From Culex pipiens pallens (Eukaryota; Arthropoda; Insecta; Diptera; Culicidae): a stretch of 64,000 nt of DNA. Shown here piece after piece: positions 11,274 through 21,824 of this stretch. The stretch lies in the NCBI RefSeq assembly GCF_016801865.2, contig NC_068939.1:86553381-86617380 (forward strand), written 5' to 3'. The translations under genes and the position numbers were made by a program. The number at the start of each line of letters is the position of its first letter. Within the stretch, counting starts at the first letter, position 1. The notes under the pieces are model-generated. The model worked only from the letters and a program-made list of their open reading frames with translations. It was not told where the DNA came from and did not search any database.

Positions 11274-13745
11274 ATGACGCGTCCGCAGCTTTGCGCGGCC
11301 GACGTCTGCAGTAACCCTGGCGTGAGGCACAACAACAAACTCATTCAGTGCTACGGCGGTTGCGACAAAAGCTTCCATTGGAAGTGTATTGGACTCACAG
11401 CTGCCGGCTCTTCAGCGCTGAGAGACAACCCAGGAATGTTTTGGTTCTGTGAAAATTGCAAGAACAACTCTCTGTTTCGACTTCACCGCAAGGTGGGATA
11501 TATTAGTGAAACAGTTGAGGCCACCCGCATTCTCCTGAGACGTGTGGAAACCAACCTCGAGTCGAAAATCGAAACTTGCTACAACATGATTGGAAACCTC
11601 TCCAAGCTGAACCAGCTATCGTACGCTACTCTGGAAGCCTGCCATGGTGACTTACACAACACTGCTGCCCTGGATCTCTCTATTCGTTCGGTTGGCGATA
11701 AGGCCGTCGAATCAGCTGCTGACGCAAATGGGAAACGCAAACTCAGCGAGGGCAGCGTCGATGTAGACGACGAAGTTGCTGCCGGTGACGACGATGCTGT
11801 TCAAGAATGCCCTCCGAAGCGTAAAAGGAACCTCCAGCACAGCCCTTCTCCTGCCGCTGAAGATCTTGCCGACCTTCCCACTCCTACCTTCGCTTCTGTA
11901 GTTGCTGGTGTAACCTCACCTACCGAGCTTCCTGAACAGCCAGCCCGAAGTGCAGTACCTCCGCTCGCTGCTCCCCCCGTTCAACCTGAACCTGAACTCC
12001 CTGTTCAAGCTACCGACCCTGTGGTTGAAGAACCTTCAGTTTCCACGGGTAATTACACAACAAGTATATGTCCAGCCGAAGCAGGACGTGATACTGCACC
12101 ACAAATAAGTTATCCCGAATTTCACCAGTACTATGTTCAATTCGACGACAACGGCAATGTGATTCGTCGATCTTACGACCCACCGACCCAAACGACCTCC
12201 ACCACTTACGACCCACCGACTCAAACGACCTCCACCACTCCGAATTCACCTACCATCGAGCACGCTATGGATGTTTCGACAAGCTCTGTGAGCCATCTAC
12301 AGACCAGCGCCGAGCATCCACTGGAAGCCGAATCTGTTCAGCCCGCTGCTTCCGCTGATGGTGGAATCTCATCCTGTGCACCTTTGCCTGCAGTTCAACA
12401 TTTTGTCACAGGTAATTGCACAAATTGTATATGTCCAGCCGAAGCTGGACAAGATACCGCACTGCCTCAAGGAAATTCCGCACCTCCCACAGCCTCGAAC
12501 ACACCTTCGTCTCTCGAAGCCGACGCTAGCCATTTGTCTGGTGAGACACCAAACTCCTTCGGACAACCAACGTCTAAACGAGCCAGGCATGCCGCATCTT
12601 CAACCTTCCGATCAGCAAACCACTCGACGCAATCAGTTCCAGCAAACTATTCGACGCAACCCGATGCTTTCGGGACCCGCTGCTCATCCAGCGCCGCAAC
12701 TGTCACCACCCTACCTGGATTACCGACGCCGAACCTAGTCGCGCCCTCCGCATCTTTAACCTTCCGTGCAGGTAATGCTCGTTCGGGTATATGTCCGGCC
12801 GAAGCCGCAGGTGCTGCCGCCCCCTCATTCGGTTTCCAAAACGTTCCAGCAAACTATTCGACGCAACCCGGTGCTTTCGGGAACCGCTGCTCATCCAGCG
12901 CCGCAACTGTCACCACCCTACCTGGATTACCGACGCCGAACCTAGTCGCGCCCTCCGCATCTTTAACCTTCCGTGCAGCAAACTATTCGACGCAACCCGG
13001 TGCTTTCGGGACCCGCTGCTCATCCAGCGCCGCAACTGTCACCACCCTACCTGGATTACCGACGCCGAACCTAGTCGCAGGTAATACTCGTTCGGGTATA
13101 TGTCCGGCCGAAGCCGCAGGTGCTGCCGCCCCCTCATTTGGATTCCCAACCGTTCCAGTTTTTCGTTTCGGATCCACTACCAACCGGCAATCTGGCAGCT
13201 CTCGATTAGCGTCTGGACAACCACAAGCTCACAATGCCTTCCAAACATCACAATCAACATTGGCTGGGTGCCATCTTCCTGTAGCCAACAGAAGTACGGC
13301 ATTTTCGCTTGCTGCCAACACTACAGTGCAACCAATCAACAACAATCCACAATCTGTGCCACAACAAAAAGCTGCTCGTCCCCGGAACCGGAAGCAGTTA
13401 CAGCCCTTCCTACAACCACCATTAGTTCAACACAATTTGGCTCCTCCTCTTCAGCAAACTGCCCCGGCTTTTACCTGCAAGCATTTCTATGTTAAACCGT
13501 TTGACCCCGCAACAACTGCCGAGCAAATCGCTAATTACATCCAAAGCCGTACCGGCTGGAGCTATGATAACTTTAACTGTCAACGACTGACTTCTGAGTC
13601 TCGTTCAGACTCTCGACCACTAACATTCGTGTCGTTCAAAGTTACCGTACCCGATGTTGTAGCTTTTACCAATGTTATTACCAACTCAGCATTCTGGCCC
13701 GACTTTGTTAGCGTCGATTCGTTCACTTCAAGGCGTCGTTCATAG
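11274..13745 (+). CDS. CR1-clade ORF1 protein with N-terminal PHD-like zinc finger
   Basis: The protein is 823 residues from the ATG at 11274. The frame is open upstream to 11169, but only from a TTG, so the ATG is preferred. Residues 7-65 form a PHD-like finger (CAADVC, CYGGCDKSFHWKC, WFCENC). A basic stretch PPKRKRN near residues 181-187 could be nuclear-localising. The middle is low-complexity Pro/Ser/Thr/Ala sequence with repeats: four GN-x-ICPAEA cassettes and three near-identical copies of a 33-45 residue unit containing LPGLPTPNLVA. The C-terminal part (about residues 735-823) is more globular, from FYVKPFDPATTAEQIANYIQ, and could be an RNA-binding fold (inference). In LINEs ORF1 binds the element RNA in a ribonucleoprotein. 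It stops at a UAG that looks leaky. Confidence 0.8.
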   Translation: MTRPQLCAADVCSNPGVRHNNKLIQCYGGCDKSFHWKCIGLTAAGSSALRDNPGMFWFCENCKNNSLFRLHRKVGYISETVEATRILLRRVETNLESKIETCYNMIGNLSKLNQLSYATLEACHGDLHNTAALDLSIRSVGDKAVESAADANGKRKLSEGSVDVDDEVAAGDDDAVQECPPKRKRNLQHSPSPAAEDLADLPTPTFASVVAGVTSPTELPEQPARSAVPPLAAPPVQPEPELPVQATDPVVEEPSVSTGNYTTSICPAEAGRDTAPQISYPEFHQYYVQFDDNGNVIRRSYDPPTQTTSTTYDPPTQTTSTTPNSPTIEHAMDVSTSSVSHLQTSAEHPLEAESVQPAASADGGISSCAPLPAVQHFVTGNCTNCICPAEAGQDTALPQGNSAPPTASNTPSSLEADASHLSGETPNSFGQPTSKRARHAASSTFRSANHSTQSVPANYSTQPDAFGTRCSSSAATVTTLPGLPTPNLVAPSASLTFRAGNARSGICPAEAAGAAAPSFGFQNVPANYSTQPGAFGNRCSSSAATVTTLPGLPTPNLVAPSASLTFRAANYSTQPGAFGTRCSSSAATVTTLPGLPTPNLVAGNTRSGICPAEAAGAAAPSFGFPTVPVFRFGSTTNRQSGSSRLASGQPQAHNAFQTSQSTLAGCHLPVANRSTAFSLAANTTVQPINNNPQSVPQQKAARPRNRKQLQPFLQPPLVQHNLAPPLQQTAPAFTCKHFYVKPFDPATTAEQIANYIQSRTGWSYDNFNCQRLTSESRSDSRPLTFVSFKVTVPDVVAFTNVITNSAFWPDFVSVDSFTSRRRS
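12640..13080 (+). repeat. In-frame tandem repeats inside ORF1 of the CR1 element
   Basis: Near-identical units of about 100-135 bp start near 12637, 12844 and 12979. Each contains AACTATTCGACGCAACCC and ends near CTACCTGGATTACCGACGCC. Unit lengths are multiples of three, so the frame is kept. The high similarity suggests recent duplication or gene conversion within the element. Confidence 0.75.
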
Positions 13746-13751
13746 CAATCA
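13743..13751 (+). promoter_or_regulatory. Candidate stop-codon readthrough signal UAG-CAA-UCA
   Basis: ORF1 ends TCA TAG and the next codons, in the same frame, are CAA TCA AAG. This fits the UAG-CAR-YYA context known to permit readthrough in tobamovirus replicase expression. The frame after the stop is open straight into the endonuclease domain of ORF2 and has no ATG until 14052. That the element uses readthrough is an inference. Confidence 0.55.
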
Positions 13752-16138
13752 AAGCCCTGCTCAGCTCTCGCTTCCGTAACATCGAATACCAGACGAGACA
13801 TTCTTTCTGTTTACTACCAAAATCTTGGCGGCCTGAATAGTTCCTTAGCTGAATACAAGCTCGCGTGCTCCGATGCTTCTTATGACCTTTATGCCTTTAC
13901 CGAAACTTGGTTACAGTCTCATACCCTATCCAGCCAGCTATTTGATGACACTTACGAAGTTTACCGGAAGGATAGGTCAAGTTCTACTAGTTCGAAATCC
14001 AGCGGGGGCGGTGTTCTTCTTGCTGTACGCAAAGAACTTAAACCACGTGAAATGAAGGTCCCCGACACCTCCGAAGTTGAACTCGTCTGGGTAATTCTCC
14101 CTTTAACTGAAAAATCCGTTCACATTTGCGTCGTTTATCTTCCACCGGACCGTGTCAACGATTCTGAGCTTGTCGAGCGTTATACCCAGTCCCTCTTGTG
14201 GGTCGTATCTAAATTGAAAGCTAATGACAGTATCTGCGTCCTGGGCGACTTTAATCTCAGCTGCCTCAAATGGATTTCCGACAAAGATGGTTCCCTTTTC
14301 GTCGACGTTAGCAGGTCTACCGTTAGCACAGTGACAGCGCGCTTTTTGGATGACCACCATCTGGCAAATCTTGCTCAAATTAGTGAAATCACAAACGAAA
14401 ACAACGCTTTGCTTGATCTTTGTTTTGTCAGCAACGATGTTACGGAATATTACCGAGTTTCCCGCGCGCCTGCACCTCTGGTAAAAGATGTTCGGCATCA
14501 TCCTCCGTTGCACCTGAGTTTTTTCGATAGCGCTCCCTGTAAGTTCGCCGATAGTAAGACTGCTGTATACTACAACTTCAAAAAAGCTGACTACATTGGA
14601 ATGAACACCTTCCTGAACAACATGAATTGGGAGGAACTGCTTGCTTCACGGAATGTCCATTCTGCTGCTGAGGTTTTTTCTCACGTTCTATTGTACGCAA
14701 TTGATCAATTCGTCCCCAAGAAGTGTCGGAAACCACCTGTCACTCCGGAATGGTCCACTCCTGCTCTCAAACGACTAAAATCCTCCAAACGTTCGGCGTT
14801 GAAATGCTTCTCGAAGAGCCATTCTAGCTTCTACCGTCTCCAGGTCAACAACATAAACAATCGGTACAAGCACCTTAACAAGAAATTGTTTCTCGCGCAT
14901 CAGATTAGAGTTCAAAAACACCTTAAGAAAAATCCTAAAGGGTTTTGGAACTACGTGAAAAAACAGCGGAGTGAGTCCGGCCTTCCTAATTCCATGGTTC
15001 GTGACGTCGTCGATGCAACAAATACGAGAGAAATTTGTGATGCGTTCCGTGCCCAATTCTCTAGCGTGTTCACCCATAACAATCTTTCTGAACAAGAAAT
15101 ATCCAACGCTGCGGCTCGAGTTCCAGAATCGCTACCCATCCCTTCGAACGTCGTCATCTCGCACGAAGACTTTAGAACTGCAAGTGCCAAGCTAAAATGC
15201 TCCCACTCCGCCGGACCTGATGGTATCCCCTCGGTTGTCTTGAAAAGTTGTTCTAACAGCATTTGCCTTCCTCTAACAAAAATCTATAACATGTCTCTTA
15301 GCTCCGGGGTGTTTCTTGACCGATGGAAGGAGTCATTTGTTTTCCCGGTATTCAAAAAAGGCTGTAAACGAGACATTTGCAACTACCGCGGAATTGCAGC
15401 CCTCTGTGCCATGTCTAAACTTTTCGAGGTTATCGTGCTTAACTTTTTTCTGCATAACTATTCTTCGGGCATTGCTTACGACCAGCACGGATTTCTCCCC
15501 AAACGGTCAACTAACACAAACCTTGTGACTTATGTTTCCACAATACAACGAGCAATCCAAAGTGGGTACCAGGTCGATGCGGTCTACACCGACCTCTCTG
15601 CAGCTTTCGACAAGATCGATCATCGAATCGCAATCGCAAAACTTCGACGTATTGGCTTACACGGGACTTTCATTGACTGGGTTTACTCCTACCTAACCGG
15701 AAGATCGATGCAGGTAAAAATCGCGGATTGCCTTTCATCGCCATTCCTTGTGACATCCGGGGTACCTCAGGGCAGCCACTTAGGTCCATTTATATTCCTG
15801 CTCTATATCAACGATGTCAACTATCAACTTCGGTGCTCGAAACTTTCTTATGCTGACGATTTCAAACTGTTCACTATCATCAAGAAACCCTCAGACTGTC
15901 GCTTCCTTCAACAGCAAATCAACGTTTTCTCCGATTGGTGTCAGCTGAACCAAATGGTGTTAAACCCCACTAAATGTTCAGTTATAACGTTTTCACGGAA
16001 GAGGTCGCCGGTCTGCTTCGACTACACACTATTTGAAAACTCTTTAAAACGTGATCGTTGTGTCAAAGATTTGGGTGTCATGCTTGACGCAGAACTTTCA
16101 TTTAAGGATCATGTGGCTTACATAACTTCTAAGGCATC

Positions 16139-18154
16139 CACGGGTCCCCCACAGACCGTTATTATAAATAAAAAATTTCCACCCAAACCAATGATTGGGC
16201 ATGGTTCCTGGGACCATTCTGCACCTCTGAGCTGAGTTTCAAAATATTTGCCGGCAGAAATTTCGAATACGGTCAGTTTTAGTGTTTCGAGTAGAAATTA
16301 AGGGGAAATCACATGTAAAATGCGTAGGAAAAGATCAAAGTTTCAATGTTTTAACTCCAAAACATTGCTGGTCATGGTTTTAAATTGTATTAACATGTAG
16401 CAGAATGATATAAAAACGATTTACAGCACTGACTTAGCCGGATTAAGCCGAGGCTAAGTGACTTAAGTATATTATTTACAAGTTTATACCTTAATATTTA
16501 AAAAAAATCCTACATCAAGGAATTTAAAGTCAAGGAAAACTAGATAGCACAAAAATAACTCAAAATGGGGTGACTTTGAGCCAAGGGGTGACATTGTACC
16601 AATAAACGCATAAAGATTGTATTGATAAGCTTGAATTTTATGTTAATTTATTTACTTGTAGACGGATTAATTTGGTCTATTAATGTTCACACAAAGCAAA
16701 TTGATGATATTGCTACGCAAATCTGCTTATTCTGTTTGAATAAAGCCTGTTGATTTAAACTTTAATTAATTAAATAAATTTAAAATCTCCTGGAATCCTC
16801 CAAATTTGAAAATTATGCTCACGTTTTTCAGTTCTGAATCAATTCCTTCTGAAATCAAATAAAACAATCAAAATATTAGGGAAACAAATTTTGTGACATG
16901 GCAAGTTTGTGACATAGCAATTAGAATAAAATTGTTCTTTTTTTGTTTTAAATCGTTTACAAATTTCAAACTTACGAATGAAATCCGGAGAGTACTCCAG
17001 CTATCATTTAGCTCATATATTTTTGTGGTCCTGAGTAATGATTATACCTACTTAGCAAAAGTTTAATGGCACAACTTCCCACAGGATTAATATTTCAAAC
17101 CAACCAATTATTTTTTAACATTGCAGTTATCGTCATAAAATAAAAAAATAAATAAAATAACTTTTCATAATTGAATAAAATAATGTTGATACACTCATAG
17201 TTAGGATTCAATAAAACATATTATTGATCATCAAGAACGTTCACTAATAATGTATTCATCAAAACAAATCCTACTTCTGCCCAATGTGAAAACACAATCA
17301 ATCTTTTAACAAGCTTGGCATATCTTATGAAAACATGAAAATAGTACAGTTAAATATCAATTCAAATCAAATTGTTCGCTCTACAACATTACCAACCAAA
17401 CTGGGGTGAGAGGCAACCACGTTTAACACTCTAACACCGAACCCGATATAGTCAAGTATGTACAGGCGATGTAAATTTTCAATGTGACTTGTGTCCTAAA
17501 ACTCTTGTCGGGGTCAAACGGTAAGGCTTATGAAACTAAAGCTTTATCTATTTTTTTAGTGTTTCGTACTTATTGAACTTTTTATGGCAGAGGACATAAT
17601 CTAAGAACAATATTTGCGACGATTATACTTTGCAATTCAAGCTTATCGAGCTTGGTGTTAAGCTATCTGGCTATTATAAAATCGTAAAATTTGGCACAAT
17701 GTCACCCCTTGGCTCAAAGTCACCCCATTTTGAGTTATTTTTGTGCTATCTAGTTTTCCTTGACTTTAAATTCCTTGATGTAGGATTTTTTTTAAATATT
17801 AAGGTATAAACTTGTAAATAATATACTTAAGTCACTTAGCCTCGGCTTAATCCGGCTAAGTCAGTGCTGTAAATCGTTTTTATATCATTCTGCTACATGT
17901 TAGTACAATTTAAAACCATGACCAGTAATGTTTTGGAGTTAAAACATTGAAACTTTGATCTTTTCCTACGCATTTTACATGTGATTTCCCCTTAATTTCT
18001 ACTCGAAACACTAAAACTGACCGTATTCGAAATTTCTGCCGGCAAATATTTTGAAACTCAGCCCAGAGGTGCAGAATGGTCCCAGGAACCATGTCCAATC
18101 ATTGGTTTGGGTGGAAATTTTTTATTTATAATAACGGTCTGTGGGGGACCCGTG
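16139..18154. mobile_element. 2.0-kb non-autonomous TIR element in ORF2, 5-bp TSD
   Basis: The ends are exact inverse repeats beginning CACGGGTCCCCCACAGACCG. They continue with high similarity for about 460 bp (16139-16598 and 17696-18154). GCATC flanks it at 16134-16138 and 18155-18159, and that short sequence occurs once in the uninterrupted reading frame. The 1.1-kb interior is A+T-rich, has no transposase ORF and includes a SINE remnant (17376-17455). A 5-bp duplication with termini starting CAC would fit the Transib superfamily, but this is only a suggestion. Confidence 0.85.
17376..17455 (-). mobile_element. Internally deleted tRNA-SINE remnant
   Basis: It resembles the two ends of the SINE at 297-714. 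The tail-like part matches AAATTRTTCGCTCTACARCATT, and the head retains GGGGTGAGAGGCAACCACG followed by a decayed promoter. The middle is missing. It lies inside the 2-kb TIR element. Confidence 0.5.
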
Positions 18155-19059
18155 GCATCCAAACTGCTCGGTATGATCTTCAGAATGACTAAGTACTTCC
18201 GAGATATTCAATGTTTAAAAACTTTATATTGTTCACTAGTCAGATCCACCTTGGAATACGGTTCTATCGTCTGGGCGCCATTTTATGCTAACGAGATAAA
18301 TCGAATTGAAGCTGTTCAACGCAAATTCACTCGATTCGCATTGCGGTACTCTCCCAATCAATCTTTGGATTATGCCAGTCGATGTGATTTCCTTCATCTT
18401 GATTTTTTGTCTGTCAGGAGAGATTTAGCGAAAACCGTGTTTGTTTCTGATCTGTTGAGATCCAACATTGATTGTCCTTACTTGGTCGGACAACTCAACA
18501 TCAACATTCGCCGGCGAACACTTCGCTCATTTGCCTTTCTGACCCTACCCTTTGCTCGCACCAATTACGCCTTCAATGAACCATTCTCCAGCATGTGCAG
18601 AGTCTTCAATCGGTGCTACTCGTCTTTCGATTTTAATTTGTCTCGTCCTGTTCAAAAACTTAAATTCTTGACGTTTCTCCGAGAAGAAAATCCCCGACCC
18701 CTTAACCCTCTAGTTTAGGTTTACACTTGTAGCTTATTTATTTATTTATTTATTTATTTATTTGTTTATTTATATTGTATGTAATTTTCGTTAGCTCAAT
18801 AGGTTAGTTTAAGTAATTATGTAAAAAGCCTTTTTGTCATTTGGACTGTAAATCTGTTGACAATAAAAAAAAAGAGGTTTTGTGCCTATTTGAGAAGGAC
18901 CCATCGGTTGGCGATCCACTCAAACGGGCTTTTCCCTCCAAACAAAACAAAACAATAACTTTATAATTGTACAAAAATGTCTCGATCATTTCAGCACTTT
19001 CCGATAGTATGTAGTATTGTGAAAGTTTAGAGTATTTTAAAAACCATGTTATTGTTATC

Positions 19060-19240
19060 AAAAAGTATGAATGAAAAAATACTAATCATTTGATACTGAT
19101 ATTGTGAAAAACTAAAGTATTTTTCCAAAAAATCGTAGTTTTGTGATTATTTCAAGTATTTTAAAAAATATGATTGCCGAGATGTATGAAAAATTCTTGA
19201 TTATTTGATATGAAAAAAAAACGGAATCGACGTAACACCT
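19060..19240. repeat. A+T-rich fragments related to the 10-kb tandem repeat
   Basis: Phrases of the type AATCATTTGATACTGATATTG and ATGAAAAATTCTTGATTATT recall the submonomers at 10.1-10.7 kb. It is degenerate, with no gene. Confidence 0.35.
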
Positions 19241-19244
19241 TATA

Positions 19245-19475
19245 ATGTGGCCCTCTTAAACCTTGCGGTTTCGTCAACGGATCCACAGGCGTGTATCGTT
19301 CTTTTTGCGACAAGACTCCGCCTCCCGGGTCTCCTTAGTGTGAAGGTATGGCACGGGGAGAGGGCACCGAATACCTATATTTACACTTAGAATTTTTTGC
19401 GTCCGCCTCGGGATTCGAACCAGCGACCTCTGGATTGTGAGTCCAGCGCGCGGTCCGATTGATCCACACAGGCAT
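19245..19475 (-). mobile_element. tRNA-derived SINE
   Basis: The minus-strand head (19475 back to 19395) has an A box-like TGGATCAATCGG, a seven-base loop CTCACAA within a good anticodon-like stem, and a B box GGTTCGAATCC. A body of about 150 bp follows. The acceptor ends do not pair, so it is not a functional tRNA gene. It is a different family from the SINE at 297-714. Confidence 0.6.
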
Positions 19476-19570
19476 TGTATTGTATTTTTTGTATTTTTTT
19501 GATAACGTAGTTTTGTTGTCTTTTACTTTTGAAACGTATGAAAAGTTGCCAATCAGTTGATCCACATATC
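19476..19570 (-). repeat. Inverted copy of the tandem repeat at 10318-10400
   Basis: The stretch containing AACGTAGTTTTGTTGTC is the reverse complement of sequence at 10318-10400 with very few differences. It directly abuts the SINE, which therefore seems to have inserted in or next to a copy of that repeat. Confidence 0.65.
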
Positions 19571-21608
19571 CATACTGCATTAACAAAAAATTGGAGTATT
19601 ATTATCAACATATATTCAATTTCAAAAATACAGGAAAAATATTTATCTTTGTGAAAAATTTTACTTGTATCGTACAAATGCGCTTAACAGTTGCCCAAAT
19701 CTTTTCTGTGGTGTTAAAATATCAGTTTTTTCTGAAACGAATTAGATTGAATTTAAAAAAAAGGTTGGTTAAGAAGATAAAATCCAATATTAAATCAGGA
19801 CAAAAAGGATATTACCATATATTTTCAAAATGTCATATTGATGAATTGATAATCACTTTCAGCATGTTGGGACTCGTTTAAAATTATGTTACATAATTTT
19901 GAAATTTTTAAGTACAACACCAATAAAAATAATTGTTTTGGGTAATACCTACATTTTTTAGATAACTAATGTTTGGAACAAAACTGTACTGGTGTATAAT
20001 GTTTTTTAGATCACTTTTTTTTGACATATTGAAAATATTATAATTTTTACAGTTAAGTTACATAAACTTTGAAAAATATTTGCATCGGCCAAAATAAGCT
20101 TGTTTAACAAGTATAAGTAATCAGAAATGCTCATAAAATACTCTAGTTTTTTTTATACATTGCAATTGGTAGTACATATCAATCGACACGGAATTGTGTG
20201 TAGATATTTATTTAACAGTTTTCAATATAATAAAAACTCTTATTTTCTCAAAATACCGTATTTTTTGTGGAACACTCAAATTATCATTAATTGCAATCAG
20301 AAGACGCAAAATTTTGTATTGATTTTATCTTAAATTACAATTTCCAGGTGACGAATACCTACATTGCACAAAAAAAAAATTAACACTGAATTTAAAAATT
20401 TACTTAAAATGTATACGAAATATTTTGTATCAGAAATACTGAAAAAGTGAAAATCTATACGAATCTATACTTTTTTTTATTTCCTTTGCCATTTTTTCGT
20501 TACTCAACTTTAAAAAACTTAAAATTTACAACAAAAACATTTTCGTAATGAAACTTTGTTTAATGTTTTTATTCAAGGTATGATAAAAAAACAGACATTG
20601 AGTAATTGTAACTCTATGAACATTGAATTACAGTTGTCAGAATAATCTTTGAAAGCAAAGAAATACACGAAAAAGGAAAATGTGAATAGAAATCAGGAAA
20701 AGAATAAAAAAATCATCATATCATGCAATGGAACGTGGAAATTACCAGTGTCATATAACATCATAAAATCATGTTAAAGGTATAATGTAGCAGTTTGTAG
20801 TTAGTTTGTACCAGTGTTCGTTTTTTAAATACAATTATTGTGTAGTTTTGTTTGTGTTATTGTGACGAGAGTTGAATAAGTTAACATGTGTTACCATTTT
20901 TGTGTGCTATTTTGAGTGTTTAGAACATTTATCATTATTTGGTTATAATCAGCTATATGAATGAAGTGGTAAAAACTAATGAACAATATATTTATTTTGA
21001 TATTGTCATTTTGTTTCATTCGAATTCGAATTAAAAATAATACATAGCATTACTTTTAACACATATTCAATATCAAAATTATTAGAAAAAAGGTCGGTTC
21101 GTAACAAACAAAAGCATCCCATTCCTCGTGGGCTACTTTCTGCCACATTTCGACAAGCCAACAAGAAAAAATCAACTCCGAAAATCTCTTTTTGTCCTCT
21201 CCTCAAACCAGTCCTTTCCAAAGGACTGTCCATTCTAACCGTCAAGCTCTAGCTAACGGTGGAGCCTTTTCTACTAACCAAAAGTCAACGTTAAAAATCT
21301 CCAAATCTCTTCGGATCGTTTGCATAATTCTACTTTTTAAACCCAAATGTGTGTGTGTGTGTGCTCCGTTTTTCGGGGGGCACGACTCCAGTTCTTTCCC
21401 AGCTCATTTGCTCTTGAAGTAGAACCCCTCCAAAATCCATTCGAAACATCCAAGTAGAAGCCCTTTTCCTTTCAAACTACCTAGTCCGGCAAATCCTTGC
21501 CCCTTTCTGAATCTTTTCACTGAAAGTATTTCACATATTCAATGCTCTAGGTTAGGCTGGCTCATGCTCAACAAATTTGACTTTTCGTGGGTTTAAAATT
21601 TAAGCTAA
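19571..21608. other. Intronic A+T-rich sequence, no gene seen
   Basis: The small ORFs are A+T-rich with no domains. A less biased patch at about 21080-21540 is pyrimidine-rich on the + strand and contains a short TG run near 21350, but shows no splice-bounded coding exon. Confidence 0.4.
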
Positions 21609-21824
21609 AAGGAAGTATTACACTACGACAAACAAACTCGCACTTTCTGACAGTTTTCCAGTTTGCCTGCTTTGTTTGTTGCCTTGATTTGTTTGTACAA
21701 ACGTCAGCCTGCATACATTTTGCCTTGTTTGCGAGTTTGCCGCAAACAAGTTTGCGAGTTTGGAAAACTGTCATACCCAAAAAAATGTTGTTTGTTTGTT
21801 TGCGGTAGAGTAATAGCTCCTTAA
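21609..21824. mobile_element. Small MITE (about 215 bp)
   Basis: The left end, AAGGAAGTATTACACTACG, is imperfectly inverted at the right end, AGAGTAATAGCTCCTT. A second internal inverted pair, GACAGTTTTCC and GGAAAACTGTC, encloses repeated CAAACAAACT/AGTTTGTTTG motifs. Non-coding. Confidence 0.55.

Larger units (their letters stand above)
13746..18718 (+). pseudogene. CR1-clade ORF2 (endonuclease and reverse transcriptase), split by a transposon
   Basis: The coding parts are 13746-16138 and 18160-18718. The frame starts immediately after the ORF1 stop. The endonuclease begins with YYQNLGGL (catalytic Asn, near 13813) and TETW (catalytic Glu, near 13897), continues with GDFNLS near 14246 and ends with HHPPL near 14503. 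The ATG at 14052 lies after the Asn and Glu motifs, so it cannot be the true start. The reverse transcriptase shows GVPQGSHLGP near 15760 and the YADD catalytic pair near 15850. After a 2-kb insertion the same frame resumes with a thumb/C-terminal region (YCSLVRSTLEYGSIVW) and stops at 18718. In LINEs ORF2 nicks target DNA and primes cDNA synthesis. This copy is broken by the insertion, and otherwise the frame is intact. Confidence 0.85.
11040..18873 (+). mobile_element. CR1-clade non-LTR retrotransposon, nearly full length, interrupted
   Basis: The order is a 5' UTR-like stretch, a PHD-finger ORF1 (11274-13745), then an endonuclease-reverse transcriptase ORF2 beginning right after the ORF1 stop. 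The 3' end has a TTTA repeat (about 18736-18771) and finishes with an A-rich tail near 18873. A PHD-type ORF1 and an HHPPL-type endonuclease end are typical of CR1/T1/Q-like LINEs of mosquitoes. A 2016-bp TIR element splits ORF2. The 5' boundary is a guess and no flanking target duplication was found. Confidence 0.8.

Noticed and set aside
14052..16235. Taking the ATG at 14052 as the CR1 ORF2 start and 16235 as its end
   Set aside because: The endonuclease Asn and Glu motifs lie upstream in the same frame, and the last residues (after 16138) come from the inserted TIR element.
19380..19475. A functional tRNA gene on the minus strand
   Set aside because: Good A box, anticodon-like stem and B box, but the acceptor stem does not pair and a SINE body follows.
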